From: Terfezia claveryi
Lineage: Eukaryota; Ascomycota; Pezizomycetes; Pezizales; Pezizaceae
Reading direction: 5' to 3'
NCBI GenBank assembly: GCA_015179025.1
Contig: WHUX01000051.1
Span: 248,001 to 312,000, forward strand
Length of the DNA stretch: 64,000 nt
Shown: piece by piece, positions 23,254 to 34,637 of the stretch
Position numbering within the stretch: the first letter of the stretch is position 1
Layout of the letters: each line of letters opens with the position of its first letter
Translations under genes and position numbers: made by a program
The notes under the pieces: generated by a model
Database searches by the model: none
The model's input: the letters and a program-made list of their open reading frames with translations, nothing else
What the model was told of the DNA's origin: nothing

Positions 23254-23803
23254 AATCATCCATGCAGAAAAAAACAAAGGATCTGCGAGATGATCGGAGG
23301 AACCGTAGCATAGAGTGAATGTCTTGTAATTCTTGTTTGTTTAAATAGTTATGTGCTGTTGAAATTCTGGAAATGTCGATAGCCTAGAGCTCACATCGTG
23401 GTGTTGGTAGGGTTTGTTGTTTTCATCAACTTTCAAGCGATAGCCACCTGTCTAGTTGCGTTGCTAGTACAGATGACAAAGAAAATAGAAAGGCAAACAG
23501 CTTAATAAAGTTTAATGAATTCATTTATCCATGCATAAAATATCCCATCAGCGGAAGTAGATGTAGTCTGGTTGGCACAAGCCCCTCGGTAGAGATGCTC
23601 TCGGTATTTTTGCGCGTGAACATTTCTACTTCCGTACCCAGACTAGTGACCATAACTAGGAACGCGTTTTCCACCAAATTTCAACCAGCTCCCAGTTTCA
23701 GAGTTCCCAGTGAGCTGCTTCAGGACCAGGCCAGCGCGACACCCGGTAGCTCTTCAGAGATAGCAACAATAATTTTCTCCAGGGCTCAGGTGGAACCGCC
23801 TTT
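23254..23803. other. Intergenic region hmt1 / eed
   Basis: Holds one MITE-like copy directly upstream of eed; otherwise nothing recognised. Confidence 0.5.
23563..23650. mobile_element. MITE-like element upstream of eed
   Basis: Starts TAGTCTGGTTGGCACAAGCC followed by CCTC, and ends about 23645 with ACCCAGACTAG, the inverse of the outer eight bases. The inner part of the right repeat has diverged. It lies about 155 bp before the eed start codon, so it may sit in the promoter or leader. Confidence 0.55.
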
Positions 23804-25752
23804 ATGCGTAGGAGAAGCAGAGCCTCCTCCACTCGTCGACCAAGGCCAAATCCGCAAAAGACTCCGGATCCCAGCGACACTAATACTACAATGGCTCAAG
23901 AGAAATGGAAGTTTCCGATATTGAAGCATATCTTCATGGTATGTCTTACTTCCACCCAGTCACCTTGTAGACCCCAAAAATTTGCTGATGGGCAACACCT
24001 CTAGGGCATGGCTCGAGAGATCCCACCAAAGGATGGGGGTAAAGACAGCAAATCGAAAAAGCCGGTTACCTTGGATAGTATGAACTCCCCGGACTCAGCA
24101 AGCACGACTCCACAGAGTTACTCTCTGTTAACAATCAGACGGCAAAAATTAGATACATTCTATTCTGTTTCATTCTATCCATACAGCAGCCAGGAGGACG
24201 ACCCTGTATTCGCTGTTTGCGGGGGACTTGAGGTACTTGGTCTAAGGTTCCCTCATATTGTTCGGCCCGCACAAAATTCAGCTAAAATATCATAATGGTT
24301 TCTAGACGATTGTCTATCGATTTCATCCAGAGAAGGGGGCAGAAGTGATTCAGTACTTTGTTGATGATTCTGTATGCTGCATCCCATCCCCACTACGTCT
24401 GGATGGAAGTCTTTAAAAATGGTGTATTAAATGGTGGACCCGGTGTGCCCTGTTCAAACAATACTATTAAATACCAGCACTGATAGTTGGCGATTGTAGC
24501 CTACGGAAGTGCTTTGCACCTCATGTTGGACCAAGGACCTTGAGACTGGAGACCCAATTCTCTGCGTCGGTGGAAATGCTGGGACAATAAAAGTATTGAA
24601 TGTCAAGGAAGGAAAACTCATCCAGGTAAGCGTCATTCCCTTCCAGTTTGATTGCGCTAATCAATTTTGGTAGACTCTAATAGGGCATGGCGATGTAAGT
24701 CATTGTACGATGTCAATCATGGATTGGGCTGACCCTGGCCCTGGGCATTAGGAAGTCATGGATCTTGAGATCTCTCCGACAGACCCAAACATATTAGCTT
24801 CAGCATCTGCAGATTCGAGCATCCGGATATGGTCATTGGACCCCAAGCACAGACAACAGCCTTTGGCCTGCGTACTAGCTGGAGAAGGGCACCGAGAAAC
24901 TGTCCTCACACTTGTAAGTCACGTGAAATGTAACGTATACCTTCACATGCCTAATCAACTCTAAACCAGGCATTCCATGCCAGTGGGCGATATCTTCTGT
25001 CTGGTGGCATGGACCATATCGTGAACCTTGTAAGATATTGTACTCCTACCTTCAAGGCTGTGCTAGCCTGACAACCCCACTCGTGATCGTAGTGGACCCT
25101 GCCTGAGCTGCCAATCGAATCTACTGGCACAGATACTCCTATTCAAGTAATCTACCCCCACTTCTCAAGTTCCATAGTCCACAGCAACTACATTGACTGT
25201 CTCGCCTTCCACGGTGACCTCATTCTATCCAAGGCTGCTAAGGAGCACAAGATTATCCTCTGGCAAATCCAGAACTTCTCTTCTTCTGCCCCACCTCTCC
25301 CACAATCACGAGCGCCAACAACACACGAGTGGCGCGAAACTCGTTCAGCCTACGGTGGTACATACGACCGTCTACTGCAATTCCATGCACCAGATACGGA
25401 ACCCTTCTTCTTGCACTTTGGACTGTTAAGCGAGCCTGGCAGACATCCAATGCTGGCTGTGGGGGGGACCACAGGAAGGGTATGTATGTGGGATCTAAGA
25501 AGGATTGAGAACGTAAGTCCTACTGGAAGTGGGGATGGGATAGGCGAGGGGAGTGCTCGCCCTGCATTAAGCAAGACTAAGAAGGAGGATGGGATCAATG
25601 ACCCGTTTGCGGTCATTAAGCCACATCTGACACAGGATATCCCGAAGGGGAAAACCGTAAGAGAGGTTGGTTTCTCAAAAAACGGAGAGTGTATGGTTGC
25701 GGTGGGTGATTTTGGAATGGTAGCCCTTTTTCAGAAACAGAGCCCGAAATGA
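23804..25752 (+). CDS. eed: EED-like WD40 subunit of Polycomb repressive complex 2
   Basis: Histone-binding WD40 propeller of PRC2, needed for H3K27 methylation in fungi that keep the complex. Eight exons: 23804-23938, 24005-24232, 24306-24371, 24500-24625, 24674-24694, 24752-24913, 24970-25029, 25093-25752; 485 residues, including a 21-nt exon coding TLIGHGD. The order matches EED: FAVCGG, TIVYRFHP, LCVGGNAGTIKVLNV, ISPTDPNILASASADSSIRIWSL, GEGHRETVLTLAFHASGRYLLSGGMDHIVNLWTLPELP, IYPHFSSSIVHSNYIDCLAFHGDLILSKA, and a final GRVCMWDL blade. The start at 23804 is the most upstream ATG giving one clean exon; a start at 23891 (MAQEKWKFP) is possible. Identity as fungal EED is strong from the DPxxxxSxSxDxxIRIW and PHFS…VHS blocks. 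Confidence 0.9.
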
Positions 25753-27530
25753 GTAATTATAGATCTGTAATTCATGATTTCAATTTTCTCTTACTTGGAG
25801 AGTATTACCCCTGACCCCTGCTTTAAGGGTAAGTACAAAGGCGTACGGTGGCATGGTAATGGTTTTGTTCTTTAGAAACTTGATGTTATAGGTTTCCATA
25901 GTTTAAGGACCTACTGGCAGGAGAATCGATTAAAATTACAAGACAATAACGTAAGCCATGCACCATCCAGATATATCCAGTATACTCGGCCAATCAGCTG
26001 AAATAGAGACTGTAGACTGATAGGTTCAAGTAAGTACTAAGTACTGTCAATGCGCTTGCGGACAATTCACAACGCGCAGAATCCTACGATATTTGCCCTA
26101 CAGCGTGTCCTGTGGGTTATAGGTAAATCGATACACAAACAAACGTGCACCTGGTAGAATATTTTTTTATAGCTACAGGAACCAATTACTAGAGTGACGT
26201 AAAGCTAAAATCTAGATCATATATTTTTACCTCAATTCCGTCCACTAGAATAGAAGATGGCCCTCATACATGCATACAAACTCATGTGGTAATAGCCTAA
26301 TCATCAAATGATACGTAAGAAGGAAGCAAGTTTTAGCATGTTAAGTTTTTGACAAAATACATGGTTTACTATCCGGACCGCTGTAGCTTACTTACACGCA
26401 GAACACCCAACAGTATTATTCGGCGAGTCCTCGAGAGATATATCTGGAAGGTCATATGGAGGAGACTAGACTATATAACTTGAGCATTTGACTGTATAAG
26501 CGATTTTTTATTATTTGCTTACTGTGAAGTTCTTGCTAAGCATTACCCTCAACTTCTTAACCTGGCAGCATAAATACAAACATTTTTATCTCTATTTAAC
26601 AGTAATAAGTCCGTGGAGCAACATCTAACGTTATGCTTTGTTAATTCAATTTTTTAACGGACGACAATATGATTTAAGTTGTGTTTTCACCCCCCCAAAA
26701 AAAAAAAAAAAAAAAAATCTCATTCTGATGGTCAGGAATTTTTTTTTTTTTTTTTTCCCAAGTAGGCCAAAATTGGAATTGAATGAGGTTTCCAAGTTTT
26801 GCGTTGAGGGTAATAAAAGCAAGCTTTGGGGTGTGTGTGTCGTGCTAAGCAGACTTGAACATAAGAGCAAATAGTTATATATGCAACCAAATAGCCCTAA
26901 TCGAACCTGGTTATAAAGGATTCTGGGAGTCGATGGCTTCTTGTTCTCCGGCGTGTGACACTACTTTGGGGGTGGAATATAATGCTATTCTGTAAAAGTC
27001 GCTTTTCACTTACAATGTCTTGTCACGAGAGTAGATTGGTTGTATATTAAAGTATGTGTATGAAACAAGACTACATACTAGATTACTATACAAATATAAC
27101 TGTATAGCCTAATATAGGAGTTGTAACTACCTAGGGACCTACTCAGTACCCTAGCCCATGCAACCACATGCTAAGTACTATAGACAGTTATTCTAGAGAG
27201 TAATAAGTAATTTGGGGGTTAATAATCTCTGCATATAGCCCACACCATGATGAGAAGAACCACTATATCAAGCTCAATATATTCCACACAATGGCTCACC
27301 CGAGGTACATACCTAAGTCGAAAAGATATCTCAATACATCATGATAGGTATCAAAAACCGCCTAACGCCACTTATTGTCACCCTCTCACCTTGCGTAGAT
27401 TCATGCCAGAAATCAAGTTCTTGCCACCTTCACCATCGCCGCCAATACCGCGGCCCCAATAATCCCACCATCCTTTGCCTCTACCAGCCTCACCTTCCTT
27501 CGGTGAGTGGATTTTCTTCCTGACACGGCC
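25753..27530. other. AT-rich intergenic region
   Basis: No gene recognised over ~1.8 kb; contains the A-run/T-run hairpin at 26697-26756. Confidence 0.55.
26697..26756. repeat. Poly(A)/poly(T) inverted repeat
   Basis: A 21-base A run and an 18-base T run are separated by about 21 bases, preceded by a C7 run and followed by CCC. It can fold as a near-perfect A:T hairpin. Confidence 0.8.
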
Positions 27531-27533
27531 TGC

Positions 27534-28823
27534 TCATCGTACAATTGCTATCACTTGCTCCTTGTACATCTGACATCTATCCTGGAAATAAGGGTATATC
27601 TCCAGAAGTGTTCCCGTGAAGGAAATGATTACATCGCCGACGTCCTCTTCCAGCTGTATCATTCTAGAAATGTACAGCCTAAGATTGTCGTTAAAGTCGA
27701 GGATACCCATAGTTGCCGCCATAACTAGGCCCGCGGTGCGGTTTGAAACAGTTTTGCATATATTTGTAAACGTCGTAGACGGACGTAGTGTACCAATCCA
27801 AGCTTTCCCCCACTTCACAGAAGTAAGACGTGAGTATGCCAATCACCTTCTCCACCCGGACTTCACCTTCCACCTCCGCACATAGTTTTGATTCCACTGC
27901 ATATGGCTTGTAAAACCGGGGCGGTAGGTTTCGTCCCCTCTCCGCCCAATACATTTAGGGAAACCAATCTCACTATTTCTCCAAGATATCGTCCTGATTC
28001 CCTCTCCTCCAGTGGTTGAAATCCCGGCTTTTCATTCTCCATATCTAAAATCCTATCCCATTTCTCCACGTACTTCTCCACCGGGCCCAAAGTGCCATTA
28101 ATTCTCAAACCTGTATTCAACAACACATCGCAGAAGGCAACTTGAAATCCCAAGCTTCCCCACGGGACACAAACACGAAGCGTTCATCCCTGTGCCCACT
28201 GTAATACCTACAGTTATGTTTCCTTTGTATACGTACCCTCCGGCAAGTAATGTGCTTATGCTATCATTTGTTATCGCAACAACCTCAACCTTCGGTAACT
28301 TAGCTCCTCCTTCCGATAAGATGCCCAAGATGCATTCTTTAGTATAAGCATTGCTAAGCAGTGCTGCCAGGTCGTTGGTAGTGGAGAAAGTAAAGCCTTT
28401 ACCCATGGGCATAAGGAGAGCGGAGATTTGAGAGTCGACTGGACCATAGGAAACGAGAATGTAACTCCGAGAGGGAGCCCATCGTGAATAATCTCCCCTG
28501 CGACGTCCTCGGAGCACTAACAAGTATGTCCTGATGACTGAAGCTATACATCTCCCAACCAAATCGAACAGAGCTTCCGCCTGCATCGTCTTGAGATAAT
28601 CAGGAATGGCCCATGCTGAACTCGGTGCACGAATCCTCAGTTCCAATAGTTGGTTCTTCTCCAAAAAGCTCCACAACCCCCACCCATCCAATTCACCCAA
28701 ATCCAAAGCCAAAACCTCGCCCTTCTCCTTCCCATCTGGCAAACTCGTAATCGGCGTAGGCAATGATTGTGTAGAAGAGTTCAGTGCTAGCTTGTGGTAT
28801 GTTTTTACTAAAGCCCTTTGCAA
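27534..28823 (-). pseudogene. Decayed hexokinase-like gene (atypical, XprF/HxkD class)
   Basis: Conserved hexokinase segments lie in order on the minus strand but in different frames. 28098-28823: GEVLALDLG, then DGWGLWSFLEKNQ without the expected GGTN sugar/ATP loop in between, MPMGKGFTFSTTNDLAALL, VEVVAITNDSISTLLAGGY, and VGTGMNAS. 27863-28153: LLNTGLRINGT, EKWDRILDMENEKPGFQPLEE, SGRYLGEIVRL. 27534-27954: weakly matching C-terminal pieces. The switch near 28145-28160 needs a one-base change and has no room for an intron. The missing loop and the frame break argue for a pseudogene; a heavily diverged live gene with unseen introns remains possible. Such atypical hexokinases are regulatory rather than glycolytic in other ascomycetes. 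Confidence 0.6.
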
Positions 28824-29485
28824 TCTGCAATAAATACAAAGTATGCAGTGGGGAAGCTGGCTAATTTTCCCCTGGCTCTATACGACTACCTACCTACAGT
28901 ACGTACCTTAGCTCCCCCTGACTGGTCAGTCCCTGGCCCTGGCCCTGAGGCTGATGGTTGTTTGCCAGACTAGATGTTGCATGCACATGCCCATATAATT
29001 AATCTTTCAGAATCCTGGCGAGAAGGCGAAAGTAAAGTACGTACCTAGAATAAAGCTCCCCATTTTTCTGTAGTCTGGGGTTTTATTTACGAGGCCTGAT
29101 GGGAAGTAGTCTGACTAACCTGAACCGCTGATTATCTGGTGTCCTGTTGTCTATCGAGAGTAAATGAATCTCGTGCGAGATAAAAAACTTCATCTATACA
29201 TGTCAATGCGAGGTACCTAGAACTTATTACCCCGTCGCTTGAAAGAATACAATATCTGATAACAAGCACGTTAAATCAGCCAAAGAGGTAATCTCAATAT
29301 AACTATATCGAGATACATAAGATTTCCTTCTGGTATCAAGTTATGATGTAGCTCAAAATCATGGCTACCGAAGAGCCAAGTAAGCAAGTAAAGCAAATGT
29401 TACTGAATATGTTGGTATCGCTCCGCAAAAGATACCCATACAAAAGATTCCACTTCATGCAATTAGGATATAGTATTCCTCAATC
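28824..29485. other. Intergenic region
   Basis: No gene recognised. A fragment GCCAGACTAG near 28973 resembles the core of the dispersed repeat but is too short to assign. Confidence 0.5.
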
Positions 29486-30488
29486 CTAAGCGTCCAACCA
29501 GGCACGCCAGTGATCCTCATACCTTCCGTCGGAGGGCTTGAATGCTTCATTCTGGTTAACCTCCCTCTCGTCCCCATAGTACTTCGCTTTGACATCCCTC
29601 ACCAGATCCTCAACTCTACTTCCACCCTCGCAATCCTTCCATTTTCCCCCATCCCTAACACATCTCCTCTGACCGGCTAGCCTGATGGTACAGCTCGTCC
29701 GCACCCCCAGGTATTCACTCCACTCAACACTTCTTTTAAGCAGCTCAATCCCACCCTCAAACCCCGGATCAGAAACACACTTGTTGATTTTCTGGAAATC
29801 AACTTTTCCTTCCGTTGCACAATCTTCAATGAAAGATTGATCTGGGAGTTTCTTATAATTGTGTATGAGACATTGAGAGAACTGGATAAAAGTCGTGTTT
29901 TGCTTTTCGGCAGCATGACTATATGGGTATAGCTTGGCTCCGCACAAGTGGACTGTATTCCCTAAACATTCCCCTGGACCGTGCATGCAGGTGACACCGC
30001 CGTTATCAGGCGCCGTCCTATTGTGCCAGTGTTTAGTTTCTCTCCCCATACAAGATTCTGGAAGAACGGATCGGAGAATTAACATACTTCCCAATAAACG
30101 ACATTTTGAAATCAACCATCTCCGGTCCGAGCTTCCCTAATGCTGGGAAAACTAGGTTCTCCATACAGTCCCTTGCATCGGGGCACTTCGACATGATGTG
30201 AATTTCAAGTTGAACCTTCTGTCGCTTTCTATCATCACCCTCACCCTGTTCTGCTGCAACACGTGCACTCCACTCCCTCGCACTACCGACTCCACGAAAC
30301 GCCCACGGCGTGAGTCGGAAATTCCCTTGCGAGGTTGACGATAGCGAATGATGTAGCCATGTGCATGGTTCGGTGAGAAATTCTGTTGGAAGGATCGTGA
30401 TGAATACCACAAATACTCCCAATACCGAGAGGATTACCTTCGCGGCAACTGGTAGCGTGCTTCGAGTTAGAGTGGGGTAAGCCGCCAT
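29486..30488 (-). CDS. GILT-family (gamma-interferon-inducible lysosomal) thiol reductase
   Basis: Predicted luminal/secretory thiol reductase. Two exons, 30088-30488 and 29486-30017, joined at a GTATGT...CAATAG intron; 310 residues. An N-terminal hydrophobic segment (about residues 14-33) is a signal anchor. The thioredoxin-like start QLEIHIMSKCPDARDC carries the fungal active-site form, CPDA…C, not the CxxC of animal GILT. The signature CMHGPGECLGN…LC fits the family pattern C-x-HG-x2-EC-x2-N-x4-C. The remaining conserved Cys (FIEDCA, INKCVSDP, RTSCTIRLAG, RRCVRDGGKWKDC) complete the fold. Substrate is unknown; in filamentous fungi the family is poorly characterised. Confidence 0.87.
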
Positions 30489-32065
30489 TTTAGTAAGGGT
30501 TTGTGAGTGTTTGTGAAGATGTCTGGCATGAGACTAGAAGTGGTCAACGGTTGTTTGTTAGGATGACATCATCATAACATGATACGAGGGAATATAATGG
30601 TTAACCCTAGCCATTATGCAGCGACGAAATATTGGAACATGCACTTATATGTATCTCCGAAGTAATTATAAATAAAACATAAAGGGATCTTTGTTACCGT
30701 ATATGATTTGGTCGATATACCATACCTACGTCCAAGGCCGGATATTACTAGCACTGCGGCTGGCTGCTGCTTATGAGCTTGTACCTCGATGGTCAGAGCA
30801 CAATGAGACAAAAGATCATTGTTACCGCGCTTTACCAACAAACAAGATAAATAATAGCGAGGATGCTTCAAGATACTTTGTTAAATATTCTTGGATCAGC
30901 CTTGCTTTTACCCTTATCCATTTGCCCAATGCGGTTGGTTTTAATTGCAGAAAAACTCCGCAATGAATGGGTCATGAGAAGGCTAGATTGGAAACTCAAT
31001 ACCCAATCCGAGAAATTGTTGCTTTACAGGCAATTTTGCTTTACAGGCAATTCAGGAGAAGGCTGTGGGTATACTGGGCTGGGCAGGTGCTTGTGGATGT
31101 TTGAACTAAGTATGTTCATCGTCAACAAGCCCTTGCTTGGAGATGACGAGTTCAAATGGGGATTTGGGCAGGTTATGGCCATGTTCCTATTATCAACTCT
31201 AATATATGGGATGTTCCTTGACAGCATAAATATGTATATACCTTTTACTTTTCAAGTACCATGAAAGTTAGTTTGGCACTTTCTCCCTCAATTATATATT
31301 TTTGGCTAGTTCTTGTACTGCTGTTTCTTAGAATTTCACCGGGTTATCCAATATATAACACTTCTCAACCCAAAAACGAAGCCAGAAAAGCCTTCAACAT
31401 ATATACTGAGATGGCTACAGTGATTGTACTCGGATTACAAAAGAGTCCCTACAAAGCCCGTTGATGTTCCTAAAACTTAGACGGTCTTAAATGTAAGTCT
31501 CATATATTTTCCTGTTTTTGGAAGAGTTCCTCGGCCGAAAGTTGTACAGAAACTACCTGTCTGAGGATTTTAATATGTAGCCTAGTAGGGCTTGTGGCAC
31601 TATTAATTATTATAGTTAACTGGATGTTTTGGATTTATTTATATCATTTTTTTTTAAGAAGGCTATTATGTGTATTCTAGTTTTCTGGGCTGTATTAGAT
31701 TGAGCATTCAACCATTGATTCAAAAAACGTACCTGATTACCGTGTATATGTTAAGTAGCAGAATTGATTAGTACTGTTATATTCAAGCTTAGCACTTTGA
31801 AGTATGCAACAACTCCAGAATGGGATTTTCCTTTCAGGCAATGAGAGGCAATAATGCCGGAGCTTCGAGTGGATTATACAGAGAAACTCTACTAGTTCAG
31901 TATTGTCACTTCATATCTTACCCTTCTATAAAGATGGATGTCGAAGTATGCGGCTCTGCAGTCGTCATTCATAGTCTTGGCGGTTTTATCAACTAAAAGA
32001 AACGTTCCGGAAGTTCAGACCGGCACAGTAGCTGCATCTTTGTCAACCGCAGTCGAGAGGGAATC
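30489..32065. other. Intergenic region GILT / atm1 with a gene remnant
   Basis: Apart from the membrane-protein remnant at 30863-31264 nothing is recognised. The last 30 bp precede the atm1 start. Confidence 0.5.
30863..31264 (+). pseudogene. Remnant of an uncharacterised fungal membrane protein
   Basis: A 133-residue frame shows a hydrophobic N-terminal helix, an amphipathic EKLRNEWVMRRLDWKL stretch and a C-terminal LLGDDEFKWGFGQVMAMFLL helix. The form G-D-N/D-E-W-x-FGQ-hydrophobic recurs at the C-terminus of many unannotated fungal multi-helix proteins. A duplicated TTTACAGGCAATT at 31023-31047 and no clear start suggest decay. Function unknown. Confidence 0.35.
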
Positions 32066-34637
32066 ATGATATCGCAGCGGCTTATCCACCACTCGCTAGC
32101 GATTTCTCCGTACTCAGTATCCCTGGGACTACTACGGCCGCCTCAAAGTTGCTGGAGACCTTACTATACCTCAATTCGAAGCTTCAACGCTGCCAGGGTT
32201 CTATATGAACAGAAAGGGAAGGATGCCGCCGTTGTGAAGAGCAGACACAAAGTCGCTGAGTCGGATGACTCGAAATATAAGATTAAAAAACCGGATGTTT
32301 TGGCACAGGCTTCACTATCGACAAAAGAGCAAAGGAAGGAAGATTGGGCTATTATGAAGGAGATGGCAAAATACCTGTGGCCCAAAGTCAGTTGCAAGCT
32401 GTGGGAAAAGCTGCGTTACACTAAAGCTGACAGTATTGTTGAAGGATAACATGAGCATTAAAATACGGGTGGGAGTGTCCCTTGCACTGCTTGTTGGAGC
32501 CAAAGTGAGTAAAGGTTTTCACTACAAGGGGCAAAAAAGATTTGACTCAAATAAAAGGTGCTCAACGTCCAAGTTCCATTTTACTTCAAAAATATCGTGG
32601 ATTCTCTGAATGTGGACTTTATGGCGATTGGCGGCACTGTATGGGTGGTTGCTGGATCAGTTATCATTGCGTGTATGTCAAGCCGTTTCAAACAAAAGGT
32701 CTCAATATCTGATTACTCTCGTAAGTTGGCCTGGCACGGATAGGAGCAACGCTGTTTCAAGAAGTCCGGAATGCAATTTTTGCAAATGTAGCCCAGACGG
32801 CTATACGACGAGTGGCCTGCAACGTCTTTGACCATCTACTCAGACTAGATCTCAACTTCCATTTAAATAAGCAAACAGGGGGATTGACTCGAGCAATCGA
32901 CCGAGGTACCAAGGGCATAAGCTTCTTGCTGACATCAATGGTCTTCCATATTATTCCAGTTACACTGGAGATAGGCATGGTTTGCGGAATATTGGTATGC
33001 CAGACATTGAAGAATTTAAATCTCACGTACTAACAATAGTTTAGACTTGGAAATTTGGAGGATCATATGCGGCTGTAACAGCTCTGACAATGGCAGCGTA
33101 CACAGCATTCACAATCACAACGACGTCCTGGCGGACTAAGTTCAGGAAGCAAGCAAATGATGCCGATAACAGGTCGGCAACGGTTGCAGTTGACTCTCTG
33201 CTAAACTACGAGGCCGTGAAGGTAAAATGGCCTTAGAAGAATCCGATGGTACGTTACTGATAGCAGGAAATAGTACTTTAACAACGAGCAATTCGAGGTG
33301 AAACGCTATGACAGTGCGCTCAAGGCCTATGAGAAAGCTTCCATCAAAGTTGCTACGTCACTTGCATTCCTGAATTCTGGACAAAACATCATTTTCTCTT
33401 CTGCTTTGACCACAATGATGTATTTGGCAGCTCAAGGAGTCTACGCTGGGCAGTTGACTGTAGGCGACCTGGTCATGATCAATCAACTTGTGTTCCAGCT
33501 CTCTGTACCATTGAACTTCCTAGGCACAGTTTACCGGGAGTTGAGGCAGTCCCTATTGGATATGGAGACACTATTTAACCTACAGAAAGTCAACGTGACT
33601 ATCAATGTATGACTTACATATGCTTTATTTTTTTTGATTCTCTAACAGGATTTTAGGACTCCCCTAAAGCCAGACCACTTGAATTCAAGGGTGGTGAAAT
33701 CAGATTTGAAAATGTGACATTTGGGTACCATCTTGAAAGGCCAATTTTGAAGAATGTCAGCTTCGTCATTCCTGCTGGGAAAAAGACTGCCATAGTGGGA
33801 CCAAGCGGCTGTGGGTGAGTCTTACACAGCGGCTTCTGAGCTCGATAGTCCTTAACTGACTGGAATAGAAAATCTACCATTTTAAGGCTTCTCTTCCGCT
33901 TTTATGATGTCCAAGGTGGTAGAATTCTTGTCGACGGCCAAGACATCAGAGATGTAACACTGGAGTCCCTCAGAAAGAGTATTGGAGTGGTGCCCCAAGA
34001 TACCCCTCTTTTTAATAATACTATTGAATTTAATATTCGATATGGTAGGATTGATTGCTCCGAGGATGAAATGATTGCCGCAGCAAAGAGAGCTAGAATC
34101 CATGATACGATAATGAAATTTCCCGATGGCTATCAGACAAAGGTCGGAGAGCGGGGCTTGATGATATCAGGTATGAATGCAATATGTCTAAGGTCAATTA
34201 TGCAGCTAATTAGCTAATTATGCATAAGGTGGGGAGAAGCAGAGATTGGCTGTCTCGCGATTGCTGCTAAAAAATCCACCCCTGTTGTTCTTCGATGAGG
34301 CAGCAAGTGCCCAGTGTTCACAGCAATGCAGTCTAGGGTGCTAACGTGGTGTTAGACTTCGGCATTGGACACACATACCGAACAGGCTCTTCTACAAAAC
34401 ATCAGCAGTATTCTGAAGGAGAAGCAGCGCACAAGCATCTTCGTTGCGCACAGGCTTAGAACGATCTATGACAGCGGCAAGTCCATGCATGAGAATTGCC
34501 ACGAGGTAATTGCTAACGATTTCCTCCAAACAGACCAAATCATTGTTTTGAAAGATGGAGTCGCTGCAGAATCCCCCGGTAGCCACAATCAGCTTATCGA
34601 TGCTGGCGGGGAGTATTCTAAGTTATGGGCAGGTTAG
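32066..34637 (+). CDS. atm1: Mitochondrial ABC transporter Atm1 (ABCB7)
   Basis: Inner-membrane half-transporter that exports a sulfur/glutathione compound for cytosolic Fe-S protein assembly. Eleven exons: 32066-32386, 32445-32504, 32558-32672, 32726-32994, 33045-33221, 33274-33606, 33657-33814, 33869-34170, 34229-34302, 34356-34476, 34534-34637; about 677 residues. The Arg/Ser-rich N-terminus is a mitochondrial presequence. Then [38 protein letters not shown] (family hallmark), [12 protein letters not shown], Walker [41 protein letters not shown] and HRLRTI. The last two introns have GC donors (GCAAGT) with normal AG ends; only this splicing restores DEATSALD and the frame after the H-loop. 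The very C-terminus is uncertain: the frame stops at KLWAG, while a further spliced tail ending near 34743 is possible. Confidence 0.92.
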
